From NCBI GenBank assembly GCA_020633975.1, contig JACKCR010000002.1:558001-622000 (forward strand): a stretch of DNA of 64,000 nt, read 5' to 3'. The notes under the pieces are model-generated. The model was not told where the DNA came from. It was given only the letters and a program-made list of their open reading frames with translations, and did not search any database. Below are positions 46,547-54,736 of the stretch, piece after piece. The first letter of the stretch is position 1. Each line of letters opens with the position of its first letter. Position numbers and translations under genes: made by a program. The DNA is from Candidatus Eiseniibacteriota bacterium (GTDB lineage Bacteria > Eisenbacteria > RBG-16-71-46 > CAIMUX01).

Positions 46547-49500
46547 GTGAGCGTCCGGGTCGACGTCTTGGGACGCCTATCCGTGCGGCGCGGCTCCCGG
46601 GTCACGACGCGCTTCCGGACTCGCCAGGCCGCGTCATTGCTCGGCTACCTCGCCTGTCACCGGAGTAAGCCCGCGTCCCGAGACATGTTGGTCGAGCTGC
46701 TCTGGCCCGGTGACGATCCGGCTCGTACCCGCCAACGACTCAGCCAAGCTCTCTCGTCTCTTCGCGTGCTTCTCGAACCGAACGCTCAGAGCCGGGGAAC
46801 GGTGCTGCTCGCGGACCGGGAGTCCGTCTCGCTCGGCGATGCCGTTCAGACGGACCTCCAGGAGTTCGAGTCCGCGCTCGCGAAGGCGCGAGAGCAGCGG
46901 CAGAGCGCTGGGCGAGACGAGTGGCTCGACGTCGCGATCGATCTCTACCACCCGCTTCTCCCCGATCTCTACGACGAGTGGGTGTTGCCTCGTCGGGTGT
47001 CCCTCGAAGAGGCGTTCGCCCGTGCCGTGGCCGAGCGACGGGATTCGTCGCTCGCAGCGGGTGATGTGGGTCGAGCCGAGGAACTCGCCCGCCGTGCGGC
47101 CGGAGCAGATCCTTTCAACGAGGAGGCCCACGCGGTCTGGTTCCGCCTGCTCGTCCAGATCGGGCGTGCACCGCACGCGCGCCGCGCGTACCGGGAGTTG
47201 TCGGCACGTCTCCAGTCGGAGCTGCAGACGGTGCCGGAGCCTTCGACCCGCGAGGCGGCAGGGATCACCGAGGCGTCGGCCCGCCCACGGAGCGGGAAGG
47301 CGGCGATCCAGTCAGACGATCGCGAAATGACGCGGATCGTCTCGGTCGTCTTCGTCCGTTTCGCGCGTCGGGACGAGGAGGAGGCGTGGACGGCCCTCGT
47401 TCGGGCGCTCGGTTCGAGAGTTCTCGCGGAGCCCGTCGCTCGCAGCCGGGCTTCCGTGGGCTTTCGTCGTAGCGAGGAAGCGCTCGCCTTCCTGTCGTCG
47501 TTTCGAACGGCGACGCCAGAATCAGACGGCGCAACCGCACTCACGGTGGTCGCGGAGGCGAGGTACGTGGAGGGACTCTTCACCGGCGACCGTGTCGACG
47601 AGGCGCGTCGGTACCTCGAGCGTGTCGGGGTGGGATGCACCGTTTGCGACTCGGTCACCCTGCTCCTGACGTCGAGTGCGGCCGGCCTGGGCCCGGAGCG
47701 ACTCGACCAGGTCCCGAGAAACGACCGAGTACCTCGAAACGACCGAGTACCTCGAAACGACCGAGTCGATCGAAACGACCGAGTACCTCGAAACGTCGAG
47801 GGTCCGGCCGATGAGTGGTTCCTCCTCCGGGGTCTTTCCAATGCAAGTTCCGACATCGTGCCTCTGTCTTCTGCCCGCGTCTGGTTGGGAAACGTTCCGA
47901 GGCCTCGGTCCCGGTTCTTCGGACGTGAGCGAGAGCTGAACATCGGGCGTGAGATGCTTCGGGAGTCGACGGCGCCTATGACGATTCTCGGGCCCGGGGG
48001 CGCCGGGAAGACGCGTCTCGCGCAGGAATTCGCACTCGCCAACGCGGACCTCTTCCACGGCGGCACCCGCTTCGTGGGCGTGGAAGACGTGACCGATCCG
48101 AGCGTCCTTCCGTCGGCGGTCTGCGCTGCACTCTCCCTCTCGGTGCCGCGCGGCGGGGATCCCGTTCGGGTGCTCGCGCTCCATCTGGGCACTCGGCCGA
48201 ACCTTCTGGTACTGGACAACCTCGAGCAGCTTCTCCCCGTGGGAAAGGAACGACTCGGTGAGTTCTCGAGTCGACTCGAGTTCACTCAGCTCTTGATCAC
48301 TTCGCGACGGCCGACCGGACTGGACGGAGAACGGCGACTGGCTCTCACTCCGCTTCCCGTCCCGTCCCCGGACGACGACTTCGAGACGATCGCCGGTAAT
48401 CCCGGGGTTCGGCTCTTCCTCGACCGAGCGCGCGTGCGAGACCCGGAGTTCGCGCTCACACCTGCGAACGGTGCCGCCATTGCCGAACTCGTTCGCGTTC
48501 TCGACGGTCTGCCCCTAGCTCTCGAGCTGGCGGCGGCGAGGATCCCGATCCACTCTCCTTCGCTCATCCTGAAGCGATTTCGGGCGGGACTCACCCTCCA
48601 CGATCGGGAGGGCGCGCACCCGGGCCGGCATCGTTCGATCGCGGACGCCGTGGACGTCAGCTTCCGTCTCCTCGGGCCAGACGAGAGACTGCTCTTCGCG
48701 TTGCTCTCCGTGTTCCACGGGGGATTCGACCTCGATGCCTTGGAGTTCGTGGCCGACGACGAACTCATTTCCGATCGTCTGGCGGAACTCGTCGACTCCT
48801 CGCTCGTGATCGCAGAGACAGAAGGGGACGGAGTCCCGCGCTTCCGCCTGCTCGAGGGCGTGCGCGAGTTCGCTCGTTCGAAGCTCTCTCGTAGGGAGTG
48901 GGGGAGACGGGTGGATCGTCACGCCGAGCACTATGTCGGGCGCGCCGCTCGATGGAGCCGTGAACTCGTGACCGGGGACCTCCCCACGTCGCTTCGAGCA
49001 TTCGACCAGGAGTCGAACAACCTCGACGCGGCACTCGCGCGTCTACTCGGCCTCGTCGAGACGGGACGAAGCGCCCGGGAGAGGAGCCGTGCCGCGAGCC
49101 GAGCGATCGAACTCGTCTCCGCGCTCGCCGAGTACTGGACCATTCGAGGACGTTCCCGGGACGGCGAGCGTGCGCTCGAGACGATCCTCGAAGCGAACCT
49201 CGAGCTGAGCCCGCGGAGTGATGCTCTCGCCCGCTACCACTCAGGCTCCTTCTCGGTGCAGCTGTCGCAGTTCGCGATGGCGGATCGACGGCTGGGAGAA
49301 GCTCGCGTTCTGTTTTCCTCACTCGATGATCGAGACTTCCTGGCCCGGACGCTCAAAGCCGAAGGTGTCGCATCGTTCGATCGGGGACTCCTGGACCAGG
49401 CCGAGCTGAAACATCGAGAAGCGCTCGAACTCCACGAGACACTCGGTGACCAGCGCGCGATCGCGCAGTCGGTCCAGAACATCGGGAACGTGCTCAACGC

Positions 49501-50092
49501 GCGCGGCGAACTGGCCGAGGCACAGGCGCACTTCGAGCGGAGCCTCGCTCTGAAACGACGATGGGGCTCGAAGCGCGACCTCATCTCCACGTTGATGGGG
49601 CTCGGCAACCTCTCCGAACGTGCAGGGCAGCTGGACGACGCGGTCCAGTACCACGCGGAGTGCCTCGCGCTCGCCAGCGAACTCGGGGACGACCGTTCAC
49701 GGGCGATGTCGCTCGCCAACCTCGGTTCCGTCACTTCCCGGACTCGAGATCCCCGTCGCGGTGCAGAGCTTCTACTCGAGAGCGCCGAACTACACGAACG
49801 GGTCGGTTCCGAGACGTTTGCGGCGCACAGTCTCGTCATGCTGAGTCTCGTTCCCAAGTCGGCCGACCATGCGGAGTGGCTTCTCCCGATCCTCAGTGCG
49901 GGCCGGGCCATCCTGCTCCGTCTCGGGGTACAGATTGGCTCGTCCGTCGGAGACGAACTCGACCAGATCGAACGCCACTGTCACGCTGTCCTGGGCGAGG
50001 CGCGCGCACTCGCTCTCTCCGCGTCCGCGGAGGCGTCGCCCCTCGGAGAGGCCATCGGGCGCGCGCGTCGCGACTTTCCTCCGGAGTTCTGA
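46547..50092 (+). CDS. AfsR/SARP-like regulator: wHTH-BTAD, ATPase, TPR
   Basis: A 1181-residue signal-transduction ATPase. Residues 1-90 form an OmpR-like winged helix (RTRQAASLLGYLACHRSKP, RTRQRLSQALSSLRVLL). The BTAD helical domain follows (90-235). A divergent segment (250-375) leads to a linker of six-residue VPRNDR repeats (389-418). The STAND/NB-ARC ATPase starts near 460 with Walker A ILGPGGAGKTRLA and LLVLDNLEQLL, then GLPLALELAAAR. TPR repeats end the protein (LHETLGDQRAIAQSVQNIGN, and others). In actinobacteria such proteins activate antibiotic or stress genes. The start GTG lies one base past abcF and has GGAG upstream, so abcF and this gene form a unit. Confidence 0.88.
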   Translation: MSVRVDVLGRLSVRRGSRVTTRFRTRQAASLLGYLACHRSKPASRDMLVELLWPGDDPARTRQRLSQALSSLRVLLEPNAQSRGTVLLADRESVSLGDAVQTDLQEFESALAKAREQRQSAGRDEWLDVAIDLYHPLLPDLYDEWVLPRRVSLEEAFARAVAERRDSSLAAGDVGRAEELARRAAGADPFNEEAHAVWFRLLVQIGRAPHARRAYRELSARLQSELQTVPEPSTREAAGITEASARPRSGKAAIQSDDREMTRIVSVVFVRFARRDEEEAWTALVRALGSRVLAEPVARSRASVGFRRSEEALAFLSSFRTATPESDGATALTVVAEARYVEGLFTGDRVDEARRYLERVGVGCTVCDSVTLLLTSSAAGLGPERLDQVPRNDRVPRNDRVPRNDRVDRNDRVPRNVEGPADEWFLLRGLSNASSDIVPLSSARVWLGNVPRPRSRFFGRERELNIGREMLRESTAPMTILGPGGAGKTRLAQEFALANADLFHGGTRFVGVEDVTDPSVLPSAVCAALSLSVPRGGDPVRVLALHLGTRPNLLVLDNLEQLLPVGKERLGEFSSRLEFTQLLITSRRPTGLDGERRLALTPLPVPSPDDDFETIAGNPGVRLFLDRARVRDPEFALTPANGAAIAELVRVLDGLPLALELAAARIPIHSPSLILKRFRAGLTLHDREGAHPGRHRSIADAVDVSFRLLGPDERLLFALLSVFHGGFDLDALEFVADDELISDRLAELVDSSLVIAETEGDGVPRFRLLEGVREFARSKLSRREWGRRVDRHAEHYVGRAARWSRELVTGDLPTSLRAFDQESNNLDAALARLLGLVETGRSARERSRAASRAIELVSALAEYWTIRGRSRDGERALETILEANLELSPRSDALARYHSGSFSVQLSQFAMADRRLGEARVLFSSLDDRDFLARTLKAEGVASFDRGLLDQAELKHREALELHETLGDQRAIAQSVQNIGNVLNARGELAEAQAHFERSLALKRRWGSKRDLISTLMGLGNLSERAGQLDDAVQYHAECLALASELGDDRSRAMSLANLGSVTSRTRDPRRGAELLLESAELHERVGSETFAAHSLVMLSLVPKSADHAEWLLPILSAGRAILLRLGVQIGSSVGDELDQIERHCHAVLGEARALALSASAEASPLGEAIGRARRDFPPEF
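47711..47799 (+). repeat. 18-bp minisatellite in the regulator gene
   Basis: Nearly five units of gtacctcgaaacgaccga: 47711, 47729, 47747, 47765 and 47783. Units two and three are identical and the others differ by one to four bases. In frame they encode VPRNDR repeated, in the linker before the ATPase domain. Near-identity suggests recent or ongoing expansion. Confidence 0.9.
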
Positions 50093-50265
50093 CACCGCTC
50101 TAGGTCTTGGTAGGTCAATCGGTTGCAGAGTTGTCCTTCGGCGTTTGTCGCGCCCTGAACGGACCGTTTCAGAGTTCTTTCAGGGGAACGGTCGATCCTC
50201 GAAGCAGTCCCAACGTATCGCAGACCACGACCGCTCCCTATGAGGATGCCTGAAGGAGGATGTCC

Positions 50266-51612
50266 ATGACGAACCACTCGCGACGCTCGGCTCGGCCGCA
50301 TGGGGGATGTGCGTGGGCCACCAAAGCCTTCCAATTGCTATTCGCCTTCACGTTCGTCCTGGTCGCTGGCTGCGGAAGTGGAGACGCCGATGAGGGCGAC
50401 TACGCTGACGCCGACTACGCAGACGCAGGCTACGCAGACGCGAACTACACAGACGCGAACTATGCCGATGGAGACGGTGACGATTCGGAGTGGGGCGACG
50501 CGGAGTATGGCGACTCGCAGTACGCGGGTTCGGACTACGCACCCGGGCGCGCGCCGAACGGCCGAAGCGACGGCGGCTTCGGGAACGGAGGGGGAGAGAT
50601 GCGAGGTACGGAACGGGTCGTGCTCTTCGACCAGGCGCTCAACATGCCGAGAGCGGCGGTGCAGATCCCTCGTGGTTGGCGCGTCTATCAAGACATCGCA
50701 ACGGACCCGTCCACCGGGACGTCCGCGCGCTACCAAGTCGACTTCGTGGGACCGAACGATGAACTGATCCGAAACGTCCGCGCCCTCAACTACTTCAGCA
50801 TGGCGGGACAGTCGTTCGACTCGGCCTGGCAGTACTCCGCAAACCAGGCCCTCCAGGGAACACTCGAGCGACTCGAAGTCGGGCGTCTCGGGCCGAGCGA
50901 GGTGTTGCCCCGTACGCGCTTGGTTCGGGAGTTGTCGCAGCGCGTGCAGGTGCAGGCTCTCGAAGCGCCCGTACGCGGAATGCGAAACGGCAAGCAGTTC
51001 GCCGGCGTCGTCCACGTCGTGAACATGCCGACCCCGCAGGACCCGAACTCCGGCACGGTCATGGTCGAGGTGCTGCTCGCTCCGGCCCCGTCCCTCGAAC
51101 AGCTTCGTCAGATCCATTTCCAGATCTCGCAGAGCCGGGAGGACAACCCGCAGTACCAGCAGGCGGCGTCCCAGATGAGCCAGCAGGCGATGGCCCGCGA
51201 TCGTGCGCAGAGTCAGCAGTGGATGGCACAGTCACAGGCCGCGCACCAACAGCGGATGGCGTCGAACCAGGCGCAGTTCGACGCACACCAGCAGCGGATG
51301 CAGTCGCAGTCGCAGTCGTTCGACCAGATGAACCAGCAGTGGATGTCTGACTTCCGTAGCTCTGGCGGTTCGGCTTGGGCCGGAAGCGGGGGAGACGGGT
51401 ACGGTAGCCACGAGGCGTTCATCGACCAGATCCACGGGCAACAGTCCTTCGCCGACCCGTACTCCGGACAGCAGATGCAGATGGACGGACAGTACGACTA
51501 CAACTACACGAACGGGCTGGGCGACTACTACCGGACCGATGATCCCAACTTCGACCCGAACTCGCTCTCCGGGGACTGGCAGGCGATCGATCCGATGAAC
51601 CCGAATCAGTAG
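50266..51612 (+). CDS. Repeat-rich lipoprotein with Gln/Met-rich tail
   Basis: A 448-residue protein I do not recognise. The lipobox is LVAGC (after FQLLFAFTFV). The mature N-terminus is acidic with five-residue repeats (DYADA, GYADA, NYTDA), then Gly/Asp linkers. A globular core follows (about residues 120-285: MPRAAVQIPRGWRVYQDIA to GTVMVEVLLAPAPSLEQL), which could be a lipid- or ligand-binding fold. The rest is very rich in Gln, Ser and Met (QQWMAQSQAAHQQRMASNQA). The ATG at 50266 is chosen because AAGGAGG lies six bases upstream; another ATG two codons earlier abuts it. The 173-bp gap before it holds a short dyad (50157-50175, CTGAACGG-A-CCGTTTCAG) that might be an operator. Confidence 0.6.
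   Translation: MTNHSRRSARPHGGCAWATKAFQLLFAFTFVLVAGCGSGDADEGDYADADYADAGYADANYTDANYADGDGDDSEWGDAEYGDSQYAGSDYAPGRAPNGRSDGGFGNGGGEMRGTERVVLFDQALNMPRAAVQIPRGWRVYQDIATDPSTGTSARYQVDFVGPNDELIRNVRALNYFSMAGQSFDSAWQYSANQALQGTLERLEVGRLGPSEVLPRTRLVRELSQRVQVQALEAPVRGMRNGKQFAGVVHVVNMPTPQDPNSGTVMVEVLLAPAPSLEQLRQIHFQISQSREDNPQYQQAASQMSQQAMARDRAQSQQWMAQSQAAHQQRMASNQAQFDAHQQRMQSQSQSFDQMNQQWMSDFRSSGGSAWAGSGGDGYGSHEAFIDQIHGQQSFADPYSGQQMQMDGQYDYNYTNGLGDYYRTDDPNFDPNSLSGDWQAIDPMNPNQ
50398..50472 (+). repeat. 15-bp in-frame repeat (Asp/Asn-Tyr-Ala-Asp-Ala)
   Basis: Five tandem 15-bp units starting gactacgctgacgcc encode DYADA, DYADA, GYADA, NYTDA, NYADG, directly after the lipidated Cys region of the lipoprotein. 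Confidence 0.85.
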
Positions 51613-51667
51613 GCGCCGCGGCGTTGGCGAGGACGCAACGGCCTCCGGATCCTGTGAGTTTCTTGTC

Positions 51668-52387
51668 TCATTCCCTCGCCGTGAGACGGGCCAGGATCTG
51701 GACGACGTCGTCCACGTCTCCTAGATCCGGAAGGGCGGCATCCGCTTCGGGCGCGAGCTTCGCGTAGTCTCCGAACCCGGTCCCCACGAGGAGGACATGG
51801 CAGCCCGCGGCGCGCGCGCACTCGATGTCCTTATCCGTGTCGCCGATCACTACGGTGCGCTCAGGCGGAATGCGGATCCCGAAGCCGCGCCAGAGTCGAT
51901 GGAGCGCGAGCGGGACGAGTAGGTTTCGGTCCTCGTGGTCGCTACCGTACGCGCCGAACGAGAACTGTCCGCCCAACCCCGCTGCCTCGAGCTTGAGCTC
52001 GGCGCCCGGACGCACGTTTCCAGTGACGAGACCGTGATGGAAACCGGGGCGCGCGATGAGTGCGGCTACGCCGGGGTGCACGAACGGGGGTGTCCGCTGG
52101 AGTTCGAGCTCTAGGAGCTCCAGGTACCGGCGTAGGACCCGTCGACGATCGGGTGGAGCAGGGTAGGGGATCCCGAGCTCACCGACCAACTCGCGGAAGA
52201 TGTCGAGGTCCGTGCGTCCGCCGAGATGGACGCGGAACGACCCGAGGCTGCGTCCACTCCACTCCTCGACCGCGCGTTCCAGTGCTCGGCGCCCCGCGCC
52301 GCGTGCGTCGAGCAGCGTTCCGTCGATGTCGAAGAGAAGAACGACCCCGGTGCCATCGGGCGCCGGGGTCGTCATATCAGTCGTCAT
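51668..52387 (-). CDS. HAD-superfamily phosphatase, Gph-like
   Basis: A 239-residue haloacid-dehalogenase phosphatase. Motif I LLFDIDGTLLDARG, motif II in GLVTGN, Lys in the ELKLEAAGL region and motif III VVIGDTDKDIECARAAG are intact, with a C1-type helical cap (residues 30-105). The closest pattern is phosphoglycolate phosphatase/beta-phosphoglucomutase; the substrate cannot be told from sequence. The start is ATG 52387 or a second ATG four codons on; neither has a clear ribosome site. It follows the MobA-like gene by 19 bp and is probably co-transcribed with it. Confidence 0.85.
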   Translation of the reverse strand: MTTDMTTPAPDGTGVVLLFDIDGTLLDARGAGRRALERAVEEWSGRSLGSFRVHLGGRTDLDIFRELVGELGIPYPAPPDRRRVLRRYLELLELELQRTPPFVHPGVAALIARPGFHHGLVTGNVRPGAELKLEAAGLGGQFSFGAYGSDHEDRNLLVPLALHRLWRGFGIRIPPERTVVIGDTDKDIECARAAGCHVLLVGTGFGDYAKLAPEADAALPDLGDVDDVVQILARLTARE

Positions 52388-52406
52388 CTGCCACGTTCAC
52401 TACGGA

Positions 52407-53012
52407 TCAGTCTTCCTCGGCTGCAACCGGAACCGGATGTCCGGCGATCTGCAGCATTGCGTGGTAGTCGTCCATGTCTTCGATGTTGCGGAGCACGGAC
52501 GTCTCGTTCGTGTCGAAGATCGCGACATCGTTCCCGTGGCTCTTGAGGATCGACCAGGCCGTCTCGGCATCGGCGAGCTTTGCGAAGTCGGAAGCGAGAT
52601 CCTTCCTGAAGAAGGCCGGCTGTCCGATCTGACGCAGGGCGAGCGGAACGAGGATCTTGTCCGAACCACCCAGGAATGCCTCTGCCATCCCGTTCACCAG
52701 TTCCGCGGTGAGGAGTGGCTGGTCGATGAGCCCTGTGCAGAACCCATCGTTGCCCTTGTCCATGGCGTCGAGTCCCGCCTTGATCTGCTTCGACACGACG
52801 GCGTCTTCAGACACGGTCACGACGGTGACGTTCGGTCCCTTCGGAAACCCGTCCGCATCGCCTGCCACGACCAGGACGACCTGCGCGAAGTCCGAATACG
52901 CGGAAACGGTCCGCTCCGCCACCTTCGCTCCACCGAAATCGAGCAGTCCCGGGCGGCTCTTCGCAGTCTGGGGACGTCCTGAAATGAGCACGGCCGACAG
53001 CTTGTGGGTCAT
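52407..53012 (-). CDS. MobA/MocA-like nucleotidyltransferase
   Basis: A 201-residue Rossmann-like protein of the NTP_transf_3 type. VVLVVAG, a central TGLIDQPLLTAELVNGM (the D-x-P metal-binding region of MobA/MocA) and GGSDKILVPLALRQIGQPAFF are recognisable. The usual N-terminal LAGGxSxRMG loop is replaced by VLISGRPQTAKSRPG, and a C-terminal segment (VAIFDTNETSVLRNIEDMDD) matches the DIDTPEDL-like end of the family. It may transfer CMP or GMP to molybdopterin or act on another substrate, or be inactive. The ATG at 53012 has GGAGGAG and GAGG upstream. No molybdenum genes are in the window. Confidence 0.65.
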   Translation of the reverse strand: MTHKLSAVLISGRPQTAKSRPGLLDFGGAKVAERTVSAYSDFAQVVLVVAGDADGFPKGPNVTVVTVSEDAVVSKQIKAGLDAMDKGNDGFCTGLIDQPLLTAELVNGMAEAFLGGSDKILVPLALRQIGQPAFFRKDLASDFAKLADAETAWSILKSHGNDVAIFDTNETSVLRNIEDMDDYHAMLQIAGHPVPVAAEED

Positions 53013-53099
53013 CCTCACACTCCTCCTGGATCTGGTATCCCTGCCTTTGGAGCCCGAACCCCTCCGCCGCTCCTTGGGCGAACGTTCCGCACGAGGCAC

Positions 53100-53410
53100 A
53101 CAAAACCCCGCGCCGCTCCTCGGGCGGGAGAGCGCAAACCGGAAGTATAGAACTCCCCGCCGACCACCTCAACCCCGACAACCAAGAGACCGCATCCCCC
53201 GGAACCCTCCGAACCGGTCAAACATCTCCAAACGCCGCCCCCACCCCCAGGGACGCCCCCGCATCTCCCCCCACGCCCACAACCCTCCGAGACCGGCCCC
53301 GCAGCCGCCCTCCGACCCCCTCCCGGATCGCCGAGCCCCGCGAGACACGCCTCCAACCGCCCCTCTACGCGCCCCCAAACGCCGTCCACCCCTCTTCCCA
53401 CCGCCCACGC
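53100..53410. other. C-rich non-coding stretch
   Basis: Between the MobA-like gene and add (53013-53547, 535 bp) I find no credible gene. From about 53160 to 53410 the plus strand is dominated by C with few G, with runs such as cgcccccacccccaggg and tctccccccacgccc. Read on the transcribed minus strand this is G-rich and could form G-quadruplexes. Frames that are open through it encode Gly/Arg-rich, low-quality products. Confidence 0.7.
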
Positions 53411-53417
53411 AGTATGA

Positions 53418-53476
53418 GCCGTCTGGGGCTCCTGAAGGTTTCGTCCCCTCCGAAACCGTAAGGAGCCCCAGACGGC
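53418..53476. repeat. 59-nt near-perfect palindrome
   Basis: The 26-base arms 53418-53443 and 53451-53476 are reverse complements except for a three-base mismatch (gaa/gta). The outer 16 pairs (GCCGTCTGGGGCTCCT) and inner seven (GGTTTCG) are perfect around the loop TCCCCTC. It begins about 72 nt downstream of the add stop on the minus strand. There is no T-run on either side. Confidence 0.9.
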
Positions 53477-53547
53477 GTACACGACGCCGTCCGCGCCAGG
53501 AAACAGCGAGACGCCAGAGGTTCGCAAAGAAGGATCGCCGAGGGATT

Positions 53548-54603
53548 TCAGCGCTGCGTAGCCGGGTCGGAACTAGGCAGCAGCCGGTCGATCTCGAGGC
53601 CCGCCTGGACGAGCAAGTGCGCCTTGGCCTCGCGGGCGAGGAAGGTGCTCTTGAATCCGTGGAGGAGGAGCCGCCGCACGTCGTCGGCGTCGAGGCCGAA
53701 CGTCTCGACCGCGGTGAGCAGCTCCTTGGTCGAGTCCGTGTGGGACATGAGCCGGTTGTCTGTGTGCAGGCTGACCCGGAGGCCGCGCCGGAGATAGGTG
53801 GGGAAGGGGTGGTCTTCCATCCGCGCGACCGCGCCGGTCTGGACGTTCGAGGTGAGACAGACCTCGACCCCGATCCGGTGGTCGTCGACGTAGTCCATCA
53901 GGTCCGGATCTTCGATGAGACGGGTGCCGTGGCCGATCCGGTTTGCGCCGCAATCGTGGATGGCTTGGCGGATCGACTGAGGCCCGAACGCTTCGCCTGC
54001 GTGAACGGTGACGAACATGTCCGCGTGGCGGACGCGGTCGAACGCCTCCTGGTGGTCCGCGGCGGGGAAGCCGTCTTCACTTCCGGCGAGGTCCAGGGCG
54101 ACGACGCCCGCGTCGTGGTAGCGGATCGCGAGATCGGCCAGTTCGAGGCTGCGCGACGGTTCGTCCGTGCGGAGGCTGGTGAGGATGAGTCCCGTCCGGA
54201 TCCCGTGGTCGCGATGGGCGCGGTCGAGCCCGGCAAGGACGGCTTCGACCACGGCGTCGGGTGAGAGTCCCTGCTCCAGGTGGAGAAACGGCGCGTACCG
54301 CACTTCGAGGTACCAGACCGACTCTTCGGCGGCATCCTCCCCCAACTCGAAGGCGACGCGCTCGAGCGCGGCTTCGGTCTGGAGAACGCTCACCGTCCAG
54401 CGAAACCGGGTGAGGTAGCCGGGGAGGTCACCGCCCTTCGGTGGAACGAGCTCCCGGCGGAGTTCTTCCAAGTCGTGGGTGGGGAGCTCCACGCCCTGTG
54501 CCACTGCCAGTTCGAGGAGGGTCTCCGGACGGAGAGATCCATCCAAGTGGCAGTGTAGATCGGTCTTGGGGAGTTCGCGGAGGAGGGCTCGGTCTAGCTG
54601 CAT
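53548..54603 (-). CDS. add: Adenosine deaminase
   Basis: Hydrolyses adenosine or deoxyadenosine to inosine or deoxyinosine, a zinc enzyme of purine salvage. Metal ligands HCHLD (KTDLHCHLDGSLRPE) and HAGE (VTVHAGEAFGP), the catalytic His in IGHGTRL, and Asp in VSLHTDNRLMSHT are intact; the last is usually TDDP, here TDNR. About 351 aa, normal. A close relative such as adenine or aminofutalosine deaminase is possible, but the full set best fits adenosine deaminase. The ATG at 54603 is preferred over the GTG just before it. It is divergent from the nucleoside-uptake operon, and its product inosine is the substrate of the PNP encoded there. Confidence 0.9.
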   Translation of the reverse strand: MQLDRALLRELPKTDLHCHLDGSLRPETLLELAVAQGVELPTHDLEELRRELVPPKGGDLPGYLTRFRWTVSVLQTEAALERVAFELGEDAAEESVWYLEVRYAPFLHLEQGLSPDAVVEAVLAGLDRAHRDHGIRTGLILTSLRTDEPSRSLELADLAIRYHDAGVVALDLAGSEDGFPAADHQEAFDRVRHADMFVTVHAGEAFGPQSIRQAIHDCGANRIGHGTRLIEDPDLMDYVDDHRIGVEVCLTSNVQTGAVARMEDHPFPTYLRRGLRVSLHTDNRLMSHTDSTKELLTAVETFGLDADDVRRLLLHGFKSTFLAREAKAHLLVQAGLEIDRLLPSSDPATQR

Positions 54604-54639
54604 CACGCTTCTTTCTAGTGCCGTGAACCTACGGCCCGC

Positions 54640-54645
54640 ATTGTA
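54640..54645 (-). promoter_or_regulatory. Putative -10 box for add
   Basis: On the minus strand CCTACAATG gives TACAAT (54645-54640), five of six to consensus, with a leader of about 30 nt to the add ATG. No good -35 is seen at 17-18 bp. An alternative, TTGACG-N17-TAGCTT (54724-54696), lies further out and overlaps the hpt ribosome site on the other strand. Confidence 0.4.
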
Positions 54646-54659
54646 GGTGGGTCCCCTCG

Positions 54660-54688
54660 TTGCGGTTCGCTTCGCCGAAGGCTACCAT
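54660..54688 (+). promoter_or_regulatory. Putative promoter for the nucleoside operon
   Basis: TTGCGG (54660-54665), a 17-bp spacer and TACCAT (54683-54688). The transcript would start near 54695, upstream of the GGGAGG site at 54726-54731 but downstream of the only in-frame GTG (54647) of hpt. Confidence 0.45.
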
Positions 54689-54736
54689 TCCGCGCAAGCT
54701 ACAGAGCTGCACTTTCTCCGTCAACGGGAGGCATCC

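Noticed and set aside
53015-53527. Minus-strand frame of 170 codons in the C-rich gap
   Set aside because: The product is mainly Gly, Arg, Val and Trp from the skewed base composition. It has no ribosome site and it covers the large palindrome.
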